From NCBI GenBank assembly GCA_902629695.1, contig CACORY010000003.1, forward strand, positions 16,730 to 80,729: a stretch of 64,000 bases of DNA. Reading direction: 5' to 3'. Positions 55,954-64,000 of this stretch are shown here, in pieces (within the stretch, counting starts at the first letter, position 1; every line of letters starts with the position of its first letter). A program made the translations under genes and the position numbers. Below the pieces are notes generated by a model. The model saw nothing but the letters and a program-made list of their open reading frames with translations. It was not told the origin of the DNA and did no database searches. The stretch comes from an uncultured Pelagibacteraceae bacterium. Lineage in GTDB: Bacteria > Pseudomonadota > Alphaproteobacteria > Pelagibacterales > Pelagibacteraceae.

Positions 55954-57638
55954 AAAATAAAAAACAAAATATTGTTTTGGAGGATCAACAAGATGATTTT
56001 TTATTCAAAAAAACCAAATCTAACTTAAATATTTCGTTTAACAGAGTATCATTTGTTTTTTTTGTTTTCTTTGTTATTTTTTTAATTTACTCAATACATT
56101 TAGTTCATCTTGGATTAAGAAAATCAAAAATTAATATAATAAACAATGTTAAGCAGCCATTAAATAAACTTTATAGAGCAGATATTGTTGATAGAAATGG
56201 AAGATATCTTGTTAAAACTGTTAGTTCTATTGATATAGGTATTAGCACTAAGAAAGTAATAGATCAAAAAAAATTACTACTAAATTTAAGATACATTTTT
56301 CCAAACAAAAATTACGAAAAAATTGAATCTAATCTTAAAGACAAAAATTTTTTTTATTTTGAGAAAAGAATCTCAGAGGAAAAATATGAAAAATTAATGA
56401 AATTAGGAGATAAATCTATTCAATCAGAGGAGAGATTAACAAGAGTTTATCCTGAAAAAAACTTATTTAGTCACATAATTGGTCAAATTGATAATGATAA
56501 TAATGGAATTTCGGGCTTAGAAAAGTCTCTAGATAAACGTCTTAAAAATACTAATGGATCCATTAAGCTGACTGTCGATAAAGATATTCAATTTTTAATT
56601 AGGAATGAATTAATAAAATTTAATAAAATTTTTAAAACCAAAGGAAGTGCATCTATTTTAATGGATGTTAATAATGGTGAAATTTTTTCTTTAGTTTCTT
56701 TACCTGATTTCGATCCAAATAAAAGAAAAGATATCTCAGACTTAAATTTCATTAATAGAGCAACAAAAGGAGTTTATGAATTTGGATCTGTTTTCAAAAC
56801 TTTAACTTTAGCATCTGCTTTTAATGAAAAAATTCTTGAACCTGAAAATGAGTTTAATGATTTACCACAATCCTTAACTTGTGCAGGTTTTACCATACGA
56901 GAATATGACAAAGAAATACCTACTGATTTAACTGTTGAACAAATTTTAGTAAGATCTGGCAACATTGGCTCTGTTAAAATTGGTCAAAAAGTTGGAGAGG
57001 AAAAATTTAAATTATTTTTATCAAAACTTGGAATACTAAAAAAAATCGAATTTGATATTGAAGAAGTGGGAAAGCCAATTAAATTTAATTGGGGCAAGTG
57101 TCCTCTGGCAACAGCGTCTTTTGGCCATGGTATTACAACGACTCTTTTACAATTGGTAAAAGCATATTCCATTATAGTCAATGGAGGTTATGTAGTAAGG
57201 CCCACATTAATTAAACAAATAGATAAAAATGAAAAGATACAAATTTTAGATGAAAGTGTTTCAGAAAAAATTCTTCCAATCTTGAGAAAAATTGTGACAA
57301 CAAAGGAGGGCACAGCCTCGTTAGCAAACGTAGATGGTTACGAAATTGGTGGTAAAACTGGAACAGCTCAAAAAAGTGTAGCAGGTGGTTATTCAAGAAA
57401 GAAAATAAATTCTTTTATATCAGTCTTTCCAACTTCAAAACCGAAATTTATTTTAGCAGTTATGTTAGATGAACCTCAAATTAATAGTGAATATGTTTAT
57501 CATTATAGGGACGGTTCTAATATTAAATACAAAGGTACTCCGTTTAATACATCAGGTTGGACCACAGTTGAGGTAACAGGTCAAATTGTTGAAAAAATTG
57601 GGCCTATTTTAGCCACAAAATACAGTGAAATTAATTAG
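55950..57638 (+). CDS. ftsI: Peptidoglycan transpeptidase FtsI/PBP3
   Basis: YEFGSVFKTLT (SxxK), SGN, GGKTGTAQK. Confidence 0.95.
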   Translation: MKNKKQNIVLEDQQDDFLFKKTKSNLNISFNRVSFVFFVFFVIFLIYSIHLVHLGLRKSKINIINNVKQPLNKLYRADIVDRNGRYLVKTVSSIDIGISTKKVIDQKKLLLNLRYIFPNKNYEKIESNLKDKNFFYFEKRISEEKYEKLMKLGDKSIQSEERLTRVYPEKNLFSHIIGQIDNDNNGISGLEKSLDKRLKNTNGSIKLTVDKDIQFLIRNELIKFNKIFKTKGSASILMDVNNGEIFSLVSLPDFDPNKRKDISDLNFINRATKGVYEFGSVFKTLTLASAFNEKILEPENEFNDLPQSLTCAGFTIREYDKEIPTDLTVEQILVRSGNIGSVKIGQKVGEEKFKLFLSKLGILKKIEFDIEEVGKPIKFNWGKCPLATASFGHGITTTLLQLVKAYSIIVNGGYVVRPTLIKQIDKNEKIQILDESVSEKILPILRKIVTTKEGTASLANVDGYEIGGKTGTAQKSVAGGYSRKKINSFISVFPTSKPKFILAVMLDEPQINSEYVYHYRDGSNIKYKGTPFNTSGWTTVEVTGQIVEKIGPILATKYSEIN

Positions 57639-57641
57639 GCA

Positions 57642-60488
57642 ATGCAACTCAAAGATTTTATTCCTAATGTAAAAAAAAAATTTGGTAAAATATTTTTTTC
57701 TGGAATTTCTTTTGACAGCTCTAAAGTAAAAAAAAACCATATTTTTTTTGCAATTAAAGGTAACAATTTTGATGGAAATAAATTCATTCCCCATGCAATT
57801 CAAAATGGTTCAAGAATTATTGTTAGTGAAAATAAGTCTGATGAATATAAAAATGGAATTTTATATATCAATAAAAAAAATATTCGAAAGTTATTAGCTG
57901 ACGTTTCATCAAAAATTTATAACAAAAAACCAAAAAACTTAATTGCAGTAACTGGAACAAATGGTAAATCTTCAGTGTCAGATTTTTATTACCAAATATT
58001 AAGATTAAATAAAAAGAGGGTTGCGTCGATTGGGACTTTGGGGGTAAAAGCAGAAAATTTCAATATCAAGTTATCTAACACAACTATTGATCCGATACAA
58101 TTAAGCCAAATATTACAAAAAATTAAAAATCAAAAAATCGATAATGTGATAATGGAAGCCTCAAGTCATGGACTAATACAAAATAGACTAGATGGATATA
58201 AATTCAATTCAGGAATATTTACAAATTTATCACAAGATCATTTAGATTATCATAAAAATTTAAATGCTTACCTTAAAGCAAAGCTTTATTTGTTTCAAAA
58301 TCTTATAAAAACAAAAGGTAATGTTATAGCAGATGAAAAAATAGCGCAATTCAATCAGATTAAAAGAATTACTAATAGAAAAAAATTAAAATTAGTGACT
58401 TTAAATGATAAAAAAAATAATTTTAAAATTATTTCTCATAGATATAAAGGAAATTCTCAAATTCTCAAAATAGAGTATAAGAAATCTATAATAGAACTTA
58501 ATGTTAATCTAATTGGAAAAATTCAAATTAAAAATTTATTAATGGCGATTATTGCAGCGAGCAATAGCAACCTAAATTTAAAAAAAATTTTATCTGTAGT
58601 ACCGAAAATTAAACCTGTGAAAGGAAGATTTGAAAATATTAGTAAAATTAAAAACAAATCTAAGGTTATTCTTGATTATGCACATACTCCAGATGCTCTG
58701 GAAATATGTCTTTTAAATTTAAAAGAACAATTTCCCGATAAAAAAATAATTTTACTATTTGGTTGTGGTGGAAATAGAGATCAAAACAAAAGATCAAAAA
58801 TGGGAAAAATTGCGAACAATTATTCTGATAAAATTTATCTCACTAATGATAACCCTAGATTTGAAAATCCTAATAAAATTAGGCATGACGTTAGAAAAGG
58901 AATAAAAGATAAAAGAAAAATAATTGAGATTTCAAATAGAGCAATAGCGATTTCAGAGGCAATCAAAAATTTAAATACAGGTGAAGTTTTATTAGTAGCT
59001 GGAAAGGGGCACGAAACAATTCAAGATATTGGTAAAAGAAAGATTAATTTTTCTGATAGAAAGTTTATTTTGAAAGCAATTAAAGCCAAGAATAGGTATC
59101 TATCAAATAATTTAAAACTAAATATTATTAAAGAGTTGTCAGGTTTTAAAAATTTACCAAATTCTTTATTAATTAAACAAGCTAGAATTAATTCTAAAGA
59201 GGTCAAAAAAAATGACATCTTTTTTGCGATTAAGGGAAAAAAAAATGATGGAAATAAATTCGTAGAGCAATCTTTTAAAAAAAAAGCTTCACTAGCTATA
59301 GTAAGTAAAATAAAAAAAAAACTTAATTTAAGTCGTCAAATAAAAGTTAAAGATACATTAAAATTTTTAACAACTTCCTCAAATATTTTAAGAAAAAATA
59401 TTGACGCAAAAATAATTGCTATCACTGGAAGTTGTGGAAAAACCACCTTAAAAGAGTTATTAGGTTACACTTTAAGCAAATTTTCTAAAGTAAGCATTTC
59501 TCCAAAATCTTATAACAACAAATATGGGGTACCTTTAAGTCTTTTGAATTTAGATCATAATGATGATTATGGTGTTTTAGAAGTAGGGATGGATAAGAAA
59601 GGTGAAATAGATTTTTTATCTAAAATTGTACAACCTGACGTGAGTATAATTACGAATATAAACTATGCACATATTAAAAATTTTAAAAATATAAAACAGA
59701 TTGCTTTAGCTAAAGCAGAAATTATAGAAAACACAAAATCAAATGGTCACATAGTTTTAAATGCGGATGATAATTTTTTTAAATTACATGAGAAGATTGC
59801 TCTCAAAAAAAATCTTAACGTGAAGTCTTTTGGTATTAAAAATAAAAAATCAGATATCAAATTGTTAAGTATTAAAAAAAATTCAAAATTTTATGAAGCT
59901 TCTGTAAAAATTGATAATTCAAAAAAATATTTCGTAATTCCTAATAATTTTAAAAGTAATATCTATAATATATTAGCAACTTTAGCAGTAATAAATCTTT
60001 TTACTGATATTTTTCGTTTAAAATTTAATACTTTCTTAAAATTTAAAACACCATCAGGAAGAGGTGATTTTTTAAGATTAAATATAAATAAAAAAATTAT
60101 TAATTTAATTGATGAAAGTTATAATTCAAACCCTCTTTCTCTTAAATCAGCGATAATGAATTATGATAAATTAGATAAAAAAAATTCCAAAAAATATCTT
60201 TTGCTTGGAGATATGTTAGAGCTTGGAAAACATTCTAAAAACCTTCATCAATCAATTGCTCCTATTATAAATCGAACAAAAATTGATAAAATTTTTGTTA
60301 AGGGTAGAAATGTCGTTTCTATCTATAATAAACTTTTAAAATCAAAAAAGGGTAAAATATTGACAAATAACTCTCAAATTATTGAATTGATTAAAAGAGA
60401 TTTAAATAATAATGATTACTTAATGGTAAAAGCCTCAAATGCAACAGGGTTTAATAGAATAATAAAAAATTTAAAAGGATCTAATTAA
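57642..60488 (+). CDS. Fused MurE-MurF bifunctional Mur ligase (948 aa)
   Basis: N-half ITVTGTNGKSS-type P-loop (AVTGTNGKSSVSDFYY), DYAHTPDALE; C-half IAITGSCGKTTLKELLGY, YNSNPLSLKSA; two repeats of (K/N)-IFFAIKG motif. Confidence 0.93.
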   Translation: MQLKDFIPNVKKKFGKIFFSGISFDSSKVKKNHIFFAIKGNNFDGNKFIPHAIQNGSRIIVSENKSDEYKNGILYINKKNIRKLLADVSSKIYNKKPKNLIAVTGTNGKSSVSDFYYQILRLNKKRVASIGTLGVKAENFNIKLSNTTIDPIQLSQILQKIKNQKIDNVIMEASSHGLIQNRLDGYKFNSGIFTNLSQDHLDYHKNLNAYLKAKLYLFQNLIKTKGNVIADEKIAQFNQIKRITNRKKLKLVTLNDKKNNFKIISHRYKGNSQILKIEYKKSIIELNVNLIGKIQIKNLLMAIIAASNSNLNLKKILSVVPKIKPVKGRFENISKIKNKSKVILDYAHTPDALEICLLNLKEQFPDKKIILLFGCGGNRDQNKRSKMGKIANNYSDKIYLTNDNPRFENPNKIRHDVRKGIKDKRKIIEISNRAIAISEAIKNLNTGEVLLVAGKGHETIQDIGKRKINFSDRKFILKAIKAKNRYLSNNLKLNIIKELSGFKNLPNSLLIKQARINSKEVKKNDIFFAIKGKKNDGNKFVEQSFKKKASLAIVSKIKKKLNLSRQIKVKDTLKFLTTSSNILRKNIDAKIIAITGSCGKTTLKELLGYTLSKFSKVSISPKSYNNKYGVPLSLLNLDHNDDYGVLEVGMDKKGEIDFLSKIVQPDVSIITNINYAHIKNFKNIKQIALAKAEIIENTKSNGHIVLNADDNFFKLHEKIALKKNLNVKSFGIKNKKSDIKLLSIKKNSKFYEASVKIDNSKKYFVIPNNFKSNIYNILATLAVINLFTDIFRLKFNTFLKFKTPSGRGDFLRLNINKKIINLIDESYNSNPLSLKSAIMNYDKLDKKNSKKYLLLGDMLELGKHSKNLHQSIAPIINRTKIDKIFVKGRNVVSIYNKLLKSKKGKILTNNSQIIELIKRDLNNNDYLMVKASNATGFNRIIKNLKGSN

Positions 60489-61574
60489 ATGCTTTATCAA
60501 TTTTTGTTAAATTTTGTAGATACTTTTAGTTTTTTAAATGTTTTTAAATATCTTACTTTTAGGACTGGATTATCATTTTTCACTTCTTTAATTATAGTTT
60601 TATTTATTGGAGGTCCGTTTATCAAATTTTTTTCAAATCAAAAAATTTTAAATCCTATACGTAATGACGGTCCTGAGGATCATATAGTTAAAAAGATTGG
60701 AACTCCAACAATGGGAGGTGTTATCATTTTATTAGGTTTATTAATATCCGTACTGTGCTGGGGTGACTTGTCAAATATAAATATTTTATTTTGTATATTT
60801 ATTGCCGTTTCTTTTGGATTATTAGGAGCTCTTGATGATTACAAGAAAATTAGACAAAGCAATTCATCAGGCATTTCCTCTAAATTTAAGATAATTTCTC
60901 AGATTATACTTGCAACAATTGGAATAAGTTTTTTTGTTTATCTTTCAGATTATCAAGAAATAACAAATTTATATTTTCCATTTTTTAAAAATTTAATTTT
61001 TGATCTTGGTTGGTTTTTTATTCCATTTGCTGTGTTTGTTATAACTGGTTCGTCTAATGCAGTTAATCTTACAGATGGCCTTGATGGTTTAGCCACTGTT
61101 CCAGTAATATTAGTTGCAGCGTGTTTTGCTCTCATAAGTTATGTCACTGGAAACATTGTATTTTCAAATTATTTACAAATACCTTACATAGAGGGAACAG
61201 GTGAAGTCGCAATTTTTTGTGGAGCTATCATAGGTTCATGTTTAGGTTTTTTGTGGTTTAACGCACCTCCAGCAAAAATTTTTATGGGTGACACCGGTTC
61301 ATTATCCTTAGGAGGATCTTTAGGTGCAGTAGGTATTATAACTAAACATGAAATTGTATTAGCAATTACAGGAGGTCTTTTTGTTTTAGAAGCAGTCTCA
61401 GTCATGGTTCAGGTGATTTCTTATAAACTCACTGGAAAAAGAATTTTTAAAATGGCTCCAATTCATCATCATTTTGAAAAAAAAGGTTGGCCAGAGTCCA
61501 CTGTTGTAATTAGATTTTGGATAATTTCTATAATTTTAGCAATGATTGGCTTAGCTACTTTAAAATTAAGATAA
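60489..61574 (+). CDS. mraY: Phospho-N-acetylmuramoyl-pentapeptide transferase
   Basis: GTPTMGGVIIL, NAVNLTDGLDGLA, FMGDTGSLSLGG. Confidence 0.98.
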   Translation: MLYQFLLNFVDTFSFLNVFKYLTFRTGLSFFTSLIIVLFIGGPFIKFFSNQKILNPIRNDGPEDHIVKKIGTPTMGGVIILLGLLISVLCWGDLSNINILFCIFIAVSFGLLGALDDYKKIRQSNSSGISSKFKIISQIILATIGISFFVYLSDYQEITNLYFPFFKNLIFDLGWFFIPFAVFVITGSSNAVNLTDGLDGLATVPVILVAACFALISYVTGNIVFSNYLQIPYIEGTGEVAIFCGAIIGSCLGFLWFNAPPAKIFMGDTGSLSLGGSLGAVGIITKHEIVLAITGGLFVLEAVSVMVQVISYKLTGKRIFKMAPIHHHFEKKGWPESTVVIRFWIISIILAMIGLATLKLR

Positions 61575-62857
61575 TGAAAAAAAATAAAAATATTTTTTTA
61601 GGTAAAAAAATATTGATATATGGACTTGGAAAAAGTGGAATTTCAACATTTAAATTTTTAAGGAACAAAGCAAATATATACTTGTTTGATGATAATTTAA
61701 AAAAAAATCAAAAATTAATCAGCTTTAATAAAATCTCCCAAAAAAATTTTGATGCAATTATTGTAAGTCCCGGAATAGATATACTTAATTGTAAACTATC
61801 AAGATTCTTAAAAAAGAATTTTGATAAAATTTATACTGATTTAGATATTTTTTACTCTTATTTTGATAATGAGAGTATTTCAATTACTGGAACTAATGGA
61901 AAATCAACAACTGCAAAAATTTTACATGATGTATTATTAGATCAAAAAAAAGATGTAAGATTAGTAGGAAATATTGGTAACCCATTATTATCTGAAAAAA
62001 AAATAAATAAAAAAACAATTTTTGTAATTGAAGCTTCCTCATATCAACTAGATTACAGTAAAATATTTAGCTCAAAGTATGCAATGATTCTTAATATAAG
62101 TGTTGATCACATTGAGCGACATAGAAATTTAAAGAATTATGTAAATGCGAAGTTTAAATTATTAGACTCTCAAACAAAAAACAGTGTCGCTTTTGTAAAA
62201 AAAAATGATGATCTTATAAAGAAGAAACTTAATTCTAAAAATTTTAGATCAAAAATTATTAAGGTCGATACACAAAAAAATAATAGTTTTTTAAAAGATA
62301 TTAAAAATGAGTATTTTTTAACAGAAACCAATAAAGAAAATTTGTCATTTATTTTTGAAATATCAAAAAAATTAAAACTAAAAAACAATTTGCTATTGAA
62401 AACAATTAATAAGTTTAAAGGGCTCAAGTATCGTCAGCAAATAATTTTAAAGAAAAAAAACTTGATTGTTATAAATGATTCTAAGTCTACCAGTTTTGCT
62501 TCGTCCATAGGCATACTTAAAAATTATCAAAATATATATTGGATAATTGGAGGTATTCATAAAAAAGGTGATAAACTTAATTTACCAAAAAAATATTTTA
62601 AAAAGATAAAAGCTTTTGTGTTTGGTAAAGACAAGAAATTTTTTAATAATGAGCTTAAAGGTAAAATAGTTTATGAAAATTTTATGAATGTAGAATTTGC
62701 ATTTAAAAAGATAATCAAATTAATAAAAAAAGATAGATCTTCAGAAAGAACTATATTGTTTAGTCCATCTGCTGCTTCGTTTGATAGTTTTAAAAATTTT
62801 GAAGAAAGAGGTTTATATTTTAACAAATTAAGTAAAAAATATTTAAATGGAATATAA
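61574..62857 (+). CDS. murD: UDP-N-acetylmuramoylalanine-D-glutamate ligase; start trimmed to MKKNKNIFLGKK
   Basis: YGLGKSGISTFKFL, SITGTNGKSTTAKIL, NDSKSTSFAS. Confidence 0.95.
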   Translation: MKKNKNIFLGKKILIYGLGKSGISTFKFLRNKANIYLFDDNLKKNQKLISFNKISQKNFDAIIVSPGIDILNCKLSRFLKKNFDKIYTDLDIFYSYFDNESISITGTNGKSTTAKILHDVLLDQKKDVRLVGNIGNPLLSEKKINKKTIFVIEASSYQLDYSKIFSSKYAMILNISVDHIERHRNLKNYVNAKFKLLDSQTKNSVAFVKKNDDLIKKKLNSKNFRSKIIKVDTQKNNSFLKDIKNEYFLTETNKENLSFIFEISKKLKLKNNLLLKTINKFKGLKYRQQIILKKKNLIVINDSKSTSFASSIGILKNYQNIYWIIGGIHKKGDKLNLPKKYFKKIKAFVFGKDKKFFNNELKGKIVYENFMNVEFAFKKIIKLIKKDRSSERTILFSPSAASFDSFKNFEERGLYFNKLSKKYLNGI

Positions 62858-63971
62858 AAAAACTGTATTTAATTTTTATTACGAGTGGTGGAAAAATATT
62901 GATAAATTCATATTTTTATTAATTGTCTTGTTATTTTGTACAGGATTATTTTTTTCATTAGTATCAACCTCTTTAGTTGCATCTGATAAATTGAACACTA
63001 ACGATTATTCTTTTTTTTTTAAACACTTTATTTTTATACTACTTGGTGTATTTGTAATTTTTTTTCTTTCCTCAATAGATAAAGAAACTCTTTTAAAGTT
63101 TTCGGTAATCTTTTTTTTAATATCATTAATTTTTTTAATTTTAGTACCTTTTATTGGCATTGAAATAAAAGGTTCTAAGAGATGGATTGATCTTAATTTT
63201 TTACCACGATTTCAACCAATCGAGTTAGTTAAACCCTTTTTGATAATGTTTATAAGTATAATCTTAAGTAGTCAGAAATATACAAATATTTACATCAAGT
63301 ATTTACTCACTTTTTTTACTACTTTAGTTATTGCTTTATTACTGGCTGTTCAGCCGGATATTGGGCAGACATTATTAATTTTTTTTACTTGGTCAATCTT
63401 AATCTTTACATCAGGTATAAACATATTTTTTTTAATAATATTATTTTTATTTTTGATTTTTGCATTTTTGTATTTAATTTTTTTTGTAGAGAAATTCGAA
63501 TATATAAAAAACAGATTAACTTCCTTTTTTGACTCTGAAAAAGGCACTCATAACTTTCAATCAGACAAAGCTATTGACTCTATCACAAGTGGGGGATTTT
63601 TTGGCAAAGGAATAGGTGAAGGAACATTAAAGAATCGTGTTCCAGAAGCTCATACAGATTATATTATTTCTGTTATTTCTGAGGAATTTGGAGTGATTGC
63701 CATAATTCTAATCTTATTATTGTTTTTAATATTTATCTATTCAGTATTTAAAAAAGTAAATTTTGAAAATGATGAAAAAATTAAATTAATTTTAGTTGGA
63801 TGTGCAAGTCTAATTCTAATGCAAACAATGATACACATTGGTGTAAATATCAGATTGTTTCCAACTACTGGAATGACTTTACCTTTCATAAGTTATGGAG
63901 GCTCATCGATAATAAGTATTTCGATATTATCAGGAATAATTTTAAATTTTACAAAGAGAAAAATTGCCTAA
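62847..63971 (+). CDS. ftsW: Lipid II polymerase/flippase FtsW (SEDS family)
   Basis: GSKRWIDLNFLPRFQPIELVKP, QPDIGQTLLIF, LPFISYGGSSI. Confidence 0.96.
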   Translation: MEYKKTVFNFYYEWWKNIDKFIFLLIVLLFCTGLFFSLVSTSLVASDKLNTNDYSFFFKHFIFILLGVFVIFFLSSIDKETLLKFSVIFFLISLIFLILVPFIGIEIKGSKRWIDLNFLPRFQPIELVKPFLIMFISIILSSQKYTNIYIKYLLTFFTTLVIALLLAVQPDIGQTLLIFFTWSILIFTSGINIFFLIILFLFLIFAFLYLIFFVEKFEYIKNRLTSFFDSEKGTHNFQSDKAIDSITSGGFFGKGIGEGTLKNRVPEAHTDYIISVISEEFGVIAIILILLLFLIFIYSVFKKVNFENDEKIKLILVGCASLILMQTMIHIGVNIRLFPTTGMTLPFISYGGSSIISISILSGIILNFTKRKIA

Positions 63972-63972
63972 A

Positions 63973-64000
63973 ATGAAAAAAATATTAATTTCGACTGGTG
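63973..64000 (+). CDS. murG: Start of murG (partial)
   Basis: MKKILISTG at the window edge, expected dcw order after ftsW. Confidence 0.6.

Overview
AT-rich, gene-dense 64 kb window of core chromosome from a streamlined alphaproteobacterium. Gene content, AT bias and very short spacers look like SAR11/Pelagibacterales (inference, no database search run). No rRNA, CRISPR array, prophage, transposon or obvious genomic island was seen. Main blocks: carotenoid genes (crtB partial, crtI), the F0 ATP synthase operon, a short SMC, mutY/ccrM/rnhB, bc1 complex (petABC), an EnvZ/OmpR plus MarR module, uvrC/uvrB, carAB, yqeY-dnaG-rpoD, three tRNAs, rnpB, and the division/cell-wall (dcw) cluster from mraZ to murG. 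Most notable observations: (1) a tRNA-Val(GAC) whose D-loop/T-loop elbow nucleotides are non-canonical (T-loop AGCGTAA); (2) a CCA-adding enzyme gene whose only usable ATG lies 3 nt after the encoded CCA of tRNA-Gln; (3) an mraZ promoter with three TGGG-type boxes in exact 10-bp phase overlapping the -10, driving an mraZ-ftsZ-rsmH order with ftsZ moved to the head of the dcw cluster; (4) an SMC of only 798 aa with no recognisable hinge; (5) a fused MurE-MurF; (6) DnaG with most zinc ligands substituted. I found no clear new defence or mobile system.
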